64,000 bases of DNA from Pseudomonadota bacterium (GCA_020161695.1 JAIUOO010000004.1:186001-250000), one strand, 5' to 3'; shown: positions 1 through 8,213, numbered from the stretch's first letter. Made by a program: numbers and translations. Notes: a model not told the origin generated them from the sequence alone.

Positions 1-102
1 AAGATCGCCGAGGGGTCGCCCGCGCAGGTGCAGGCCGATCCGCGCGTGATGGCCGCCTATCTCGGCACCGACGAAGAGGCGATGGACCATGCCGTTGCTT
101 GA
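1..102 (+). CDS. livG: C-terminal end of LivG-type ABC transporter ATPase (partial)
   Basis: The window opens inside a reading frame whose last 33 residues end in MAAYLGTDEEAMDHAVA. The segment VQADPRVMAAYLG is the usual C-terminal tail of LivG-type ATPases of branched-chain amino acid (HAAT family) importers. Its stop codon lies 14 bases inside the following livF gene, which suggests translational coupling. Everything upstream, including the Walker motifs, is outside the window, so the family call rests on this tail and on livF being next to it. Confidence 0.75.
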   Translation, partial: KIAEGSPAQVQADPRVMAAYLGTDEEAMDHAVA

Positions 103-817
103 ACTGAAGGACGTCAGCCTCGATTACGGCCCGATTCGCGCCGTCGACCGCGCCTCGATCAGCGTCGAGCCCGGCGAGGTCGTCGCCATCATCGGCGGCA
201 ACGGCGCGGGCAAGAGCACCCTCCTGAAAGGTGTCTCGGGACTGTTGACGCCGAGCGAGGGCTCGATCCTGTTCGACGGACAGGACATTTCCCGGCTTCC
301 GCCGCACCAGCGCGTGGCGCGCGGCATCGCCATGAGCCCCGAGGGCCGGCAGGTCTTCCCCGACCAGACGGTGCATGACAACCTCGTGCTCGGCGCCTAT
401 GCGCGCGGGCTCTCCGACAAGGCGCTCACCGCCGCGATCGACGAGCAGTTCGACCTGTTTCCGCGCCTCAGGGAGCGGCGCGACCAGCCGGCCGTGACGC
501 TGTCGGGCGGCGAGCAGCAGATGCTCGCCATGGCGCGGGCGCTGATGGCCTCGCCGCGGCTCCTGCTTCTCGACGAGCCCTCGCTGGGTCTTGCCCCGCT
601 CATCGTGCGCGACATCTTCCAGATCATCCGCAGCCTGCGCGAGCGGCAGATCACCATCCTGCTGGTCGAGCAGATGGCGACCATGGCGCTGAAGGCGGCC
701 CACCGCGCCTATGTGCTGGAAACGGGCCGCATCACGCTGACCGGGACGGGCGCCGAGCTTCTGAACGATCCGAAGGTGCGCGCCGCCTATCTCGGCGTGG
801 CGCACGACGCTGCCTGA
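89..817 (+). CDS. livF: LivF-type ABC transporter ATP-binding protein
   Basis: A 242-residue ATPase that would power import with LivG, two permeases and a periplasmic binding protein. Visible motifs are Walker A GGNGAGKST near residue 36, the ABC signature LSGGEQQ near residue 138, Walker B LLLLDEPSLGLAP just after it, and the switch region ILLVEQ. The length is normal for LivF. HAAT transporters carry branched-chain amino acids, urea, amides or aromatic acids. Substrate cannot be read from the ATPase, but the nearby aromatic catabolic genes make an aromatic or organic acid a fair guess. The flavoprotein gene follows after 43 bases on the same strand. Confidence 0.93.
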   Translation: MPLLELKDVSLDYGPIRAVDRASISVEPGEVVAIIGGNGAGKSTLLKGVSGLLTPSEGSILFDGQDISRLPPHQRVARGIAMSPEGRQVFPDQTVHDNLVLGAYARGLSDKALTAAIDEQFDLFPRLRERRDQPAVTLSGGEQQMLAMARALMASPRLLLLDEPSLGLAPLIVRDIFQIIRSLRERQITILLVEQMATMALKAAHRAYVLETGRITLTGTGAELLNDPKVRAAYLGVAHDAA

Positions 818-860
818 CGGCCGATACGACCATCCGCTTTCATCACCGATCGAGACTGCC

Positions 861-2600
861 ATGACCGCTTCCACCGCTCTTCCAAAAACCGTCGACTGCG
901 ACGTGCTGGTGGTGGGTTCGGGCGCGGGCGGCCTTGCCGCGGCGGTCGCTTCCGCCGCGCGCGGCCTGAAGGTGATCGTCGCGGAGAAGGCGCCTTATGT
1001 CGGCGGCACGACGGCCTTGTCCGGCGGGTTTCTCTGGGTGCCGAACAATCCCGTCTCCCGGCGCGACGGCATCGAGGACACCGTCGATGCGGTGCGCACC
1101 TATCTGCGCGGCGAGGCCGGCAACCATTTCAATGCCGAGACGGTCGAGGCATTCCTGCAGGCCGGCCCCGAGGCAATCGACTTCTTCGACACGAAGACGG
1201 CGGTGAAATTCGAGCCGGCCTCGGCCTTCTCCGACTATCACCCGACCGCGCCGGGCGGCCGCGACGGCGGACGTTCGATCAAGGCGATGAACTTCCGCGG
1301 CGAGGAACTGGGCGCGGAACTGAAGCGCCTGCGGCCGCCCTTGCCCGAACTGACCTTCGTCGGCCTGATGATCGGCTCCGGGCCCGAGCTGAAGCATTTC
1401 TTCAACGCCACGCGCTCGCTGGAATCGGCAGCCTATGTGGCCAGACGCCTTGCCTCCCACGCGAAGGACCTCGCCTTCAACGGCCGCGGCATGCTGCTGA
1501 CCAACGGCAATGCCCTTGCGGCCCGGCTGTTCCGCGCGGCGCTCGATCTCGGCGTCGAGGTCTGGACCGATGCGCCCGCCGTGCGGCTGACGACCCGGGA
1601 CGGCGTGGTGACCGGTGCGGTGGTCGGCGCCAGGGGCGGCGACGTCACCGTGAACACGGCACGCGGCGTGGTTCTGGCGGCCGGAGGCTTTCCGCAGGAC
1701 ATGGCGCGCCGCCGCGCCATGTTCCCGCACGACCGGGACAATAGCGGCCATCACTCGCCCGCGCCCGCCGCCAATACCGGCGACGGTCTCAGGCTCGGCG
1801 AGGAGGCAGGCGCCGCGGTCGAGACCGGCTATCCGAACGCCGCCGCCTGGGTGCCCGTGTCGCGCGTGCCGCGCCGCGACGGCACTTTCGGCGTCTTCCC
1901 GCACTTCATCGACCGGGCAAAGCCCGGCCTCATCGCGGTGCTGCCGAACGGCCGCCGCTTCGTCAACGAGGCCAATTCCTATCACGACTTCTGTCAGGCC
2001 CTGTTCGCCGCGGGCGAGCCGGAAAAGCCGGCGCGCGCCTTCCTGGTCGTCGACCGTCCGTTCCTCAAGCGCTTCGGCCTCGGCTTCGTGAAGCCTTATC
2101 CGGTGCCGGTCGGACCGCAGATCCGCTCGGGCTATCTCAAGACCGGCAAGACGCTCGACGATCTCGCGCGGAATGCCGGCATTGACGCCAAGGCATTGGC
2201 GGAGACGGTGGCTGCGTGGAATCGCGATGTCGCGGCCGGCGAGGACAGGGCTTTCGGCAAGGGCTCCACGGCCTACAACCGCTTCAACGGCGATCCCGAG
2301 TTCCAGCCCAATCCCTGCCTCGCGCCGATCACGGACGGCCCCTTCTATGCGGTCGAGGTGGTGGTCGGCGATCTCGGCACCTTTGCCGGCCTGAAATCGG
2401 ATGGCGAGGCGCGCGTGCTCGATGCCGCAGGCAAGCCGATCCCCGGCCTCTATGCCGCCGGCAACGACATGGCGAGCATCATGGGCGGCAATTATCCGGG
2501 CGGCGGCATCACGCTCGGCCCGGCGCTGACCTTCGGTTATATCGCCGCCCGCCACATGGCCGGGCGCAAGGCCGGAACGGGAGATGCCGCGGCGGAGTGA
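861..2600 (+). CDS. FAD-dependent oxidoreductase, 3-ketosteroid dehydrogenase / fumarate reductase flavoprotein family
   Basis: A 579-residue FAD_binding_2 protein. The N-terminus has the dinucleotide-binding GSGAGGLAAAVASA after VDCDVLVV, followed by EKAPYVGGTTALSGG. The C-terminus carries PIPGLYAAGNDMASIMGGNYPGGGITLGPALTFGYIAARH in separate short motifs typical of the family, where the GNYPGGG region binds the flavin ribityl chain. Related enzymes include 3-oxosteroid delta-1-dehydrogenase and succinate- or urocanate-type flavoproteins. The substrate is unknown, and no steroid genes are nearby. It is probably cotranscribed with livF and converges on hpaH with only 15 bases between the stop codons. 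No signal peptide is seen. Confidence 0.85.
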   Translation: MTASTALPKTVDCDVLVVGSGAGGLAAAVASAARGLKVIVAEKAPYVGGTTALSGGFLWVPNNPVSRRDGIEDTVDAVRTYLRGEAGNHFNAETVEAFLQAGPEAIDFFDTKTAVKFEPASAFSDYHPTAPGGRDGGRSIKAMNFRGEELGAELKRLRPPLPELTFVGLMIGSGPELKHFFNATRSLESAAYVARRLASHAKDLAFNGRGMLLTNGNALAARLFRAALDLGVEVWTDAPAVRLTTRDGVVTGAVVGARGGDVTVNTARGVVLAAGGFPQDMARRRAMFPHDRDNSGHHSPAPAANTGDGLRLGEEAGAAVETGYPNAAAWVPVSRVPRRDGTFGVFPHFIDRAKPGLIAVLPNGRRFVNEANSYHDFCQALFAAGEPEKPARAFLVVDRPFLKRFGLGFVKPYPVPVGPQIRSGYLKTGKTLDDLARNAGIDAKALAETVAAWNRDVAAGEDRAFGKGSTAYNRFNGDPEFQPNPCLAPITDGPFYAVEVVVGDLGTFAGLKSDGEARVLDAAGKPIPGLYAAGNDMASIMGGNYPGGGITLGPALTFGYIAARHMAGRKAGTGDAAAE

Positions 2601-2615
2601 TCCGCCGCATTCGGC

Positions 2616-3419
2616 TCAGGCGAAGTGGCAGCCGACGGTTCCGAAAGGCCCGAAATCGGCCTGGAACGTGTCGCCCTTGCGCGCCTCGACAGGCCGCACG
2701 AAAGACCCCGACAGCACCACCTGTCCCGGCTCCAGCGCGAGGCCGTTGCGGTGAAGGCTGCGCACCAGCCAGGCCATGCCGTTGGCGGGATGGTTGAGGA
2801 CACCGGCCGCGACGCCGGTTTCCTCCACCGCCGCGTTCTTGGTCAGGATGGCGGAGACCCAGCGCAGGTCGGCCGCATCGGGCCGGAACGGGCGGCCGCC
2901 AACGACGATGCCGGCATTGGCGGCATTGTCGGCGATGGTGTCGGCGATCTTGCGCGTCGCTTTGGTCTTCGGATCGACGCGTTCGATCCGCGTATCGAGA
3001 ATTTCGAGCGCCGGCACGACATAGTCGGTCGCGTTCATCACGTCGAACAGGGTGCAGTCCGGACCTTCGAGACGCGTCTTCATGACGAAGGCGAGCTCGA
3101 CCTCGATGCGCGTGCCGATGAAGCGGTCGGTCGGGATTTCGCCGCCATCGGCGAACAGCATGTCGTCGAGCAGGTAGCCGGAATCCGGCGTGTCGATGTT
3201 CAGCGCCTGCTGCATGGCCTTGGAGGTGAGGCCGATCTTGTGGCCGATGATGCGCCGGCCTGCCTTCAGCTTGCCGTCGATCCAGGCGCGCTGGATCTTG
3301 TAGGCGTCCTCGACAGTGATGCCGGGATGCTGCTGGGTAAGCTGGCGGATCTGCACGCGCGTCTTCTCGGCCGTGTCGAGAGCCGCGGCGGCAGCCTTGA
3401 TGTCCTTCGCGGAGAGCAT
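2616..3419 (-). CDS. hpaH: 2-oxo-hept-4-ene-1,7-dioate hydratase
   Basis: A 267-residue member of the HpaH/MhpD hydratase family (FAH-like fold). It adds water to 2-oxohept-4-ene-1,7-dioate, giving 4-hydroxy-2-oxoheptanedioate in homoprotocatechuate breakdown. Seen in the sequence: KIQRAWIDGKLKAGRRIIGHKIGLTSKAMQ split over residues 43-75, IEVELAFVMK, and the C-terminal GDTFQADFGPFGTVGCHFA region. The start MLSAKDIKAAAAALD at 3419 was chosen because it matches family length and lies 5 bases after the upstream hpaG stop; the frame stays open further upstream. It is the last gene of the minus-strand hpa operon. The aldolase HpaI that would act next is not in the window. Confidence 0.9.
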   Translation of the reverse strand: MLSAKDIKAAAAALDTAEKTRVQIRQLTQQHPGITVEDAYKIQRAWIDGKLKAGRRIIGHKIGLTSKAMQQALNIDTPDSGYLLDDMLFADGGEIPTDRFIGTRIEVELAFVMKTRLEGPDCTLFDVMNATDYVVPALEILDTRIERVDPKTKATRKIADTIADNAANAGIVVGGRPFRPDAADLRWVSAILTKNAAVEETGVAAGVLNHPANGMAWLVRSLHRNGLALEPGQVVLSGSFVRPVEARKGDTFQADFGPFGTVGCHFA

Positions 3420-3424
3420 GGCGA

Positions 3425-4288
3425 TCAGGCCTCGTCGATGACGGTGTTGGTGAGCGTGCCGATGCCTTCCGCCGTGACATCGATCACGTCGCCGGGCTTC
3501 AGGAACTTCGGGGGGTCGAAGCGCGCGCCGGCGCCGGTCGGCGTGCCGGTGACGATGATGTCGCCCGGCACCAGTGTGGTGAAGGTCGAGATGTAGGCGA
3601 TGAGATAACGGAACGGGAAGATCATCCGGCTCGTGCGGTCGTCCTGGCGCAGCTCGCCGTTGACCGTCGTCGTCAGGCGGATGTCGGCGATCTGGGCCTC
3701 GTCCGTGTAGGGCACCAGCCATGGCCCGATCGCGCCGGAGCGGTCGAAGTTCTTGCCCTGCGTGACGTTGAACTTGGCGTGCCGCACCCAGTCGCGGATC
3801 GTGCCCTCGTTGCAGAGCGTAACGGCCGCGACATGGCCCAGCGCATCCTTCTCGGCAATGTGCCGGCCGGCCTTGCCGATGACGAGCGTCACCTCGCCTT
3901 CGTAGTCGAGCTTGTCGGACGCCTTCGGGCGCACCAGCGGCTGGCCGTGGCCGGTGAACGAGCGGGCGAAGCGCGGGAACAGGCTGGGGTAGGGCGGGGC
4001 GTCCTGGCCATCCTTGTACTCGGCGTTGCGGTCCGGGTAGTTCACGCCGACGCAGATGATCTTCTCCGGTTCCGGGACCGGCGGGAGGAAGGTCACGGCG
4101 TCCAGCGCATGGTCGGGCGCGTGGCGCATTCCCTCCTCGACGAGGCGCTGGAGCGCCCCGTCAGCCACCGCCGCCTTCAGGGACCAGACGTCGCCCGCGC
4201 GCGCGGAGAGGTCGACGATGCCGGCGTCGGTGACGAGACCGAAGCGCTCATCGCCGTTGACGGAGAAGGTGGCCAGGCGATGGCTCAT
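3425..4288 (-). CDS. hpaG: FAH-family 5-carboxymethyl-2-hydroxymuconate isomerase / OPET decarboxylase (HpaG-like)
   Basis: A 287-residue fumarylacetoacetate hydrolase-fold protein. Family knowledge places HpaG at decarboxylation of 5-oxopent-3-ene-1,2,5-tricarboxylate and the following isomerisation. Metal-site region DYEGEV (Glu130, Glu132), then NEGTIRDW, KNFDRSGAIGPW and the C-terminal GDIIVTGTPTGAGA are visible. It contains one FAH module, whereas enterobacterial HpaG is a fusion of two. MSHRLATFS at 4288 was taken as start; it lies just after hpaD. The exact step within the pathway is inferred from its position between hpaD and hpaH. Confidence 0.8.
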   Translation of the reverse strand: MSHRLATFSVNGDERFGLVTDAGIVDLSARAGDVWSLKAAVADGALQRLVEEGMRHAPDHALDAVTFLPPVPEPEKIICVGVNYPDRNAEYKDGQDAPPYPSLFPRFARSFTGHGQPLVRPKASDKLDYEGEVTLVIGKAGRHIAEKDALGHVAAVTLCNEGTIRDWVRHAKFNVTQGKNFDRSGAIGPWLVPYTDEAQIADIRLTTTVNGELRQDDRTSRMIFPFRYLIAYISTFTTLVPGDIIVTGTPTGAGARFDPPKFLKPGDVIDVTAEGIGTLTNTVIDEA

Positions 4289-4299
4289 GAGCGCTCCGT

Positions 4300-5283
4300 T
4301 CAGCTCGCGACGATGACGTTGGCGACGAAGGCCGGATCGCGCGTCGGCAGGCCTGCGAAGGCCGATCCTTCCTCGAACCAGGACTTCGGCGCGGGCGCGC
4401 CCCACAGGGTCTGCCGGCGCGGATCGCGCAGCGACCAGCGCAGCGGCTCATGGTCCGGGTCCATGGTCTGGTAGTCCGAGGTGTAGAGCTCGAGGCGGTG
4501 GCCGTCGGGATCGCGGATGTAGAGGAAGAAGGCGTTGGAGATGCCGTGCCGGCCGGGGCCGCGCTCCATGTTGGGAAGATAGCCCGAGGTCGCCATCACG
4601 TCGCAGAGGTGGATGATGTCGAGGGCCGTCGGCGTCCAGTAGCAGAAGTGGTGCAGGCGCGGGCCGGCGCCGTTGGTGAAGGCGAGGTCGTGAACATTGC
4701 CCTTGCGGTGCATCCAGCCGGCGGCGATGCGCCCCTCCGGCCCGTCCTCCTCGGCATATTCGGTGAGGCGGAAGCCCAGCGCGGCATAGAAGTCGAGGCT
4801 CTTCTGCACTTCCGGCGCGAAAACGTTGAAATGGTCGAGCCGCTGGGCGCGGACGCCCTGGTAATGGGCGTAGGTCTGCAGGCTGGACGGGCGCTTCTCC
4901 ATGCTGGCGACGAATTCGAGCGGCATGCCGAACGGGTCGGTCGCCTGCAGCGTGCGGCCCTGGAACGGCGCCTCGACGAAGGCGTGGGGCAGGCCCTGCG
5001 CCTCGAAGAAGGCCGCGGCCTTGTCGAGGTCCGCCTCGTGGCCGACCCGCAGGCCGATGCGGCGGCACGAGGCGGCCGACGCCTTGCGCAGCACCAGCGA
5101 ATGGTGCTGGCGCTCCTCGACGCCGCGCAGATAGACGGCGGTCTCGTCGGCGTCGGTGACGCGCAGGCCGACGATCTCCTCGTAGAAGGCGCGACTGGCG
5201 GCGAGATCCGTCGCGTCGAGCACGACATGGCTCGCCCGCACAATGTTGAACGGCGGATCGAAAATGTGGGTCGGCACGGGCAT
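4300..5283 (-). CDS. hpaD: 3,4-dihydroxyphenylacetate (homoprotocatechuate) 2,3-dioxygenase
   Basis: A 327-residue type I extradiol dioxygenase that opens the catechol ring of homoprotocatechuate to 5-carboxymethyl-2-hydroxymuconate semialdehyde. It shows two vicinal-oxygen-chelate repeats: a non-catalytic N-terminal one beginning VRASHVVLDATDL, and a C-terminal one with the 2-His-1-carboxylate ligands at His151 (QRLDHFNVF), His211 or His212 (PRLHHFCYW) and Glu265 (GHRLELYTSDY). The metal is Fe(II) or Mn(II) in studied homologues and cannot be read here. It lies 47 bases after hpaE, the largest gap in the operon, with its own SD-like GAGGAAG before the start. Confidence 0.93.
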   Translation of the reverse strand: MPVPTHIFDPPFNIVRASHVVLDATDLAASRAFYEEIVGLRVTDADETAVYLRGVEERQHHSLVLRKASAASCRRIGLRVGHEADLDKAAAFFEAQGLPHAFVEAPFQGRTLQATDPFGMPLEFVASMEKRPSSLQTYAHYQGVRAQRLDHFNVFAPEVQKSLDFYAALGFRLTEYAEEDGPEGRIAAGWMHRKGNVHDLAFTNGAGPRLHHFCYWTPTALDIIHLCDVMATSGYLPNMERGPGRHGISNAFFLYIRDPDGHRLELYTSDYQTMDPDHEPLRWSLRDPRRQTLWGAPAPKSWFEEGSAFAGLPTRDPAFVANVIVAS

Positions 5284-5331
5284 GGGAGCTTCCTCGGAAC
5301 GGTTCTTCGTTGTTCGTCGGGGGAATGGCTG

Positions 5332-6885
5332 TCAGGCGCCGAGCTTCGGCACCGCATGGCTGCCCTTGGCGAGGCAGATGTTCTTGGTTTCCATGTAGAA
5401 GTCGAAGGAATAGTCGCCGCCGTCGCGGCCGATGCCGGACGCCTTCATGCCGCCGAAGGGCGTCGGCAGGTGGCGGACGTTCTCCGAATTCAGCCAGATC
5501 ATGCCGGCGTCGAGTTCGTCTGCGACGCGCAGCGCGCGCCCCATGTCGGCGGTCCAGACATAGCCGGTGAGGCCGTAATTCACGTCGTTGGCGATGGCGA
5601 CGGCTTCCGTCTCGTCCCTGAACGGGATGACCGTCAGATAGGGGCCGAAAACCTCCTCCTGCGCGACGCGCATGGCGTTCGTTGCGCCGGTCACCAGCGT
5701 CGGCTCGACATAGAAGCCGCCACCCGGGCCGTCGAAGGGACGACCGCCTGCGGCGATCGTGGCCCCATCCTGGCGGGCGATGTCGAAATAGGAGCAGACC
5801 TTGTCGTAGTGCCGCTGGTGGACCAGCGGGCCGATCTCGGTCGCGGGATCGAGCGGATGGCCAACCTTGAGCTTCTTCACCCGGTCCGCGACGCGCGCGG
5901 AGAATTCCGCCGCGATGCTCTCCTGCACGAGGAGGCGGCTCGACGAGGTGCAGCGCTCGCCGTTCAGCGAGTAGATCATGAAGATGACTGCATCGAGCGC
6001 GCGGTCGAGGTCGGCGTCATCGAAGACGATGACGGGGTTCTTGCCGCCGAGTTCGAAGTGGACGCGCTTCAGTGTCGGCGCGCCCTGCGCCATGATCGCC
6101 GAACCCGTCGAACTCTCGCCGACGAAGCCGATGGCCTTGATGGCGCGGTGTTCGGTCAGCGCCTTGCCGGCATCCTCGCCGAAGCCGTGAACGGTGTTGA
6201 GCACGCCTTCGGGAACGCCGGCCTCGAGCAGCAGGCGCGGCAGCAGGTCGGCGGTGACGGGCGACCATTCGGCGGGCTTGTGGACGACCGTGCAGCCGGC
6301 GGCTAGCGCGGGTGCGATCTTCCAGGTCGACAGCATGAACGGCGTGTTCCAGGGCGTGATGACGCCGACCGGGCCGATCGGCACCCGCGTCGTCACGTTC
6401 CAGTGGTCCCTGGTCGGCAGGTTGAGCCCATCGCGCGCCTCGGTGGCGCGGTCGGCGAAGAAGCGGAAATTCTCCGCGCCGCGGACGGCGGCCTTGGCCA
6501 TGAAACGATGCGCCTGGCCGGTATCGACGCATTCCAGCAGGGCGATGTCCTCCTGGTGCGCCTCGATCACGTCGGCGACCTTGTGGAGGATCGCGCGGCG
6601 CTTGTCGGGGTCCATCGCCTTCCACGACTTGAACGCCTTCTGAGCCGCCATGGCCGCCGCATCGATGTCGGCGGCATCGCCGCGCGCGACTTCAGTCAGC
6701 ACGGACCTGTCGATCGGGGAGGTGGTCTCGAAGGTCCGCCCCGAGACCGAAGCCACGCGCTTGCCGGCGATATGGTGGCCGATGCCATCCGCCTTCAGCT
6801 TCGCGAGCAGCGCCTCGGCGCGCAGCTTGTTGTGCACGAACCGGCTGGCGGGAGCGGAACCCTGTGCCTCGGCCATGTCAGGCAC
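5332..6885 (-). CDS. hpaE: 5-carboxymethyl-2-hydroxymuconate semialdehyde dehydrogenase
   Basis: A 517-residue aldehyde dehydrogenase that oxidises the ring-cleavage product of HpaD with NAD+. Catalytic Cys312 lies in LNGERCTSSSR, the general base Glu278 in HFELGGKNPV, and Asn180 in TPWNTPFM. The start overlaps the end of hpaF by 8 bases. An alternative start at Met4 would change little. The CHMS assignment rests on the operon context and on the high similarity of the NGERCTSSSR region to HpaE proteins as I know them. Confidence 0.92.
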   Translation of the reverse strand: MPDMAEAQGSAPASRFVHNKLRAEALLAKLKADGIGHHIAGKRVASVSGRTFETTSPIDRSVLTEVARGDAADIDAAAMAAQKAFKSWKAMDPDKRRAILHKVADVIEAHQEDIALLECVDTGQAHRFMAKAAVRGAENFRFFADRATEARDGLNLPTRDHWNVTTRVPIGPVGVITPWNTPFMLSTWKIAPALAAGCTVVHKPAEWSPVTADLLPRLLLEAGVPEGVLNTVHGFGEDAGKALTEHRAIKAIGFVGESSTGSAIMAQGAPTLKRVHFELGGKNPVIVFDDADLDRALDAVIFMIYSLNGERCTSSSRLLVQESIAAEFSARVADRVKKLKVGHPLDPATEIGPLVHQRHYDKVCSYFDIARQDGATIAAGGRPFDGPGGGFYVEPTLVTGATNAMRVAQEEVFGPYLTVIPFRDETEAVAIANDVNYGLTGYVWTADMGRALRVADELDAGMIWLNSENVRHLPTPFGGMKASGIGRDGGDYSFDFYMETKNICLAKGSHAVPKLGA

Positions 6886-7264
6886 TCCTCTTCAATGCGT
6901 CGTGAACGGTGTTGCGCTTCCAGTTCGGCTCGTCGATCTCGACGATCTGCAGCGAGAGCGCGACCGGCGCGGCTGCGAAGGCCGGGTCGAGCGCCCGGGA
7001 CAGCGCTTCGAAGACATGGCTGCCGGCGCGCCGCCGGGTTTCGACGTCGCGGCCACGCCCCATTTTCAGCGTCGCATCGACGAAGCCGTGGCGGGGGTCG
7101 CCGTCGCCGATGGCGACATGGTCGCAGCGATGGGCGCGCACGCGGATGCCGCCGAGCGGAAACACCCCGGTTTCGGCTGCCGCGACGCGAACCGCCTCGC
7201 ACAGCGCCGACCAGTCGACCACGCTGTCGAGATTGGTCGAATATTCAACCACGACATGCGGCAT
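6878..7264 (-). CDS. hpaF: 5-carboxymethyl-2-hydroxymuconate delta-isomerase
   Basis: A 128-residue CHMI-type tautomerase (trimer in E. coli). The catalytic amino-terminal proline is present as Pro2 in MPHVVVEYS, exposed once Met is removed. It isomerises 5-carboxymethyl-2-hydroxymuconate after HpaE. It is the first gene of the operon as seen here, and its stop overlaps the hpaE start. The promoter region immediately upstream is unusually AT-rich and contains a palindrome (see 7301). Confidence 0.9.
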   Translation of the reverse strand: MPHVVVEYSTNLDSVVDWSALCEAVRVAAAETGVFPLGGIRVRAHRCDHVAIGDGDPRHGFVDATLKMGRGRDVETRRRAGSHVFEALSRALDPAFAAAPVALSLQIVEIDEPNWKRNTVHDALKRSA

Positions 7265-7300
7265 CGCGGCGTCTCCAGAAGTTCTTCGTTGCGGATATCA

Positions 7301-7312
7301 TTAACGTGTTAA
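7301..7312. promoter_or_regulatory. Putative operator of the hpa operon, TTAACGTGTTAA
   Basis: A perfect 5-base inverted repeat (TTAAC-GT-GTTAA) lies 37 bases upstream of the hpaF start in a local AT-rich patch (ATCATTAACGTGTTAAATT) that stands out from the GC-rich surroundings. Short symmetrical sites of this kind are typical for MarR-family repressors, and HpaR, the usual regulator of these genes, is a MarR protein. No regulator gene is in the window, so the binding protein is inferred. Confidence 0.5.
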
Positions 7313-7644
7313 ATTAAAGAGCGCAAGACGCCGTGAAGCGCCTCCCGCGTGGTCAGGAACAAGCCGGCCCCGAGACCTCGGGCCGGAGCCCCGCAGTGCT
7401 GTGGAAAAGTGCGGGCGACAACGCCGGTGGCGTTGTGACGGGACGGCATTTCACGCGTCGGCTTGCGGCGAACGCTCGGGCTCCCCGTCGCCAGCGGTTC
7501 GAGTCTGGCGAAAACAGCCTATGGGAATCGGCCCCAGAAGCCGTGCCCGGAATCGCTCGCGCGAACCGAGTGGAGCCCCGCGCGTCGTGCCCTCCGGGTT
7601 CCGGGGGAGCGGTCCGTGCGGAAGTGGGATCAGGACAACTGGCA
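7313..7644. other. Gene-free stretch rich in inverted repeats
   Basis: No convincing gene is seen between the hpa promoter and the tRNA-Val terminator. Open frames here lack SD sequences and family resemblance. The first part holds consecutive hairpin-forming repeats: GGCCCCGAG/CTCGGGCC around 7373-7391, CCCGCA/TGCGGG around 7390-7415, and a perfect 8-base stem ACAACGCC/GGCGTTGT with a 3-base loop at 7418-7436. It could be a structured RNA, a degenerated gene or just spacer. Confidence 0.4.
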
Positions 7645-7691
7645 GCGCAAAAAACAAAACCCCGGCGAAACCATGAGTTTCGCCGGGGTTT
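7645..7691 (-). terminator. Rho-independent terminator of tRNA-Val
   Basis: A 15-base perfect stem (7657-7671 with 7677-7691, core ACCCCGGCGAAA) has a 5-base loop. Read on the minus strand it is followed by a T-run (TTTTGTTTTTT). It begins 4 bases after the tRNA 3' end. Confidence 0.9.
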
Positions 7692-7694
7692 GAA

Positions 7695-7769
7695 TGGTGG
7701 GCACGACTGGGATTGAACCAGTGACCCCCTCGATGTCAACGAGGTGCTCTCCCGCTGAGCTACGCGCCC
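7695..7769 (-). tRNA. tRNA-Val (anticodon GAC)
   Basis: Read on the minus strand, the 75-nt sequence folds as a tRNA: acceptor GGGCGCG pairs with CGTGCCC, the D-arm is GCTCAGCGGGAGAGC, the anticodon arm is CCTCGTTGACATCGAGG with anticodon GAC, and the T-arm has GGTTCAATCC. The terminal CCA is encoded. GAC reads GUC and GUU valine codons. No integrated element is seen at its 3' end. Confidence 0.97.
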
Positions 7770-7847
7770 ATTGCGGCCGGGGCCGCGAATGCGAGGCGCT
7801 CCGTATAGTGGGGAACGCCCTGCCGTGCAAGGGGATGAAATGCGCCG

Positions 7848-8213
7848 TCAGGCAGCTTCCTGCAACATCTTGTCGACCTCGTTGACGAGGTCGCGCAGAT
7901 GGAACGGCTTGGACAGGATCTTGGCGTCCTTGGGCGCCTGCGAGTCGGGCTGGAGCGCGACCGCGGCGAAGCCGGTGATGAACATGACCTTGATGTCGGG
8001 GTCGAGCTCTGTCGCGCGGCGGGCAAGTTCGATCCCGTCCATCTCCGGCATGACGATGTCGGTGAGCAGCAGTTCGAACGGTTCCTCGCGCAGCCGGTGA
8101 TAGGCCGACAGGCCGTTGTCGAAATGGGCGACGTCGTAGCCGGCATTCTGCAGCGCCTTCACGAGGAAGCGGCGCATGTCGTTATCGTCCTCGGCCAGCA
8201 GAATCTTGCCCAT
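7848..8213 (-). CDS. cpdR: CpdR-like single-domain response regulator
   Basis: A 121-residue stand-alone receiver. Acidic pocket Glu8-Asp9-Asp10 (LLAEDDND), phosphoacceptor Asp52 (LLLTDIVMPEMDG), the conserved Thr in MFITGFAA and Lys in LSKPFHL are all present. In Caulobacter, unphosphorylated CpdR brings ClpXP to the cell pole and primes proteolysis of cell-cycle proteins; the CckA-ChpT phosphorelay switches it off. The start MGKILLAEDD was chosen over an upstream in-frame ATG because family members begin there. The divergent neighbour, N-formylglutamate amidohydrolase, is a common partner in rhizobial genomes as I recall. Confidence 0.88.
   Translation of the reverse strand: MGKILLAEDDNDMRRFLVKALQNAGYDVAHFDNGLSAYHRLREEPFELLLTDIVMPEMDGIELARRATELDPDIKVMFITGFAAVALQPDSQAPKDAKILSKPFHLRDLVNEVDKMLQEAA

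Noticed and set aside
843..2555. Open frame of 570 codons on the minus strand across the flavoprotein gene
   Set aside because: It lies antisense to a clear FAD-family gene, has no family motif and is the mirror-frame product of high GC content.
7333..7716. Possible small gene between hpaF and tRNA-Val
   Set aside because: No SD, no family resemblance, and it runs into the terminator and tRNA gene.
7695..7769. tRNA-Val as an integration site
   Set aside because: No integrase, no duplicated tRNA end and no change in composition nearby.
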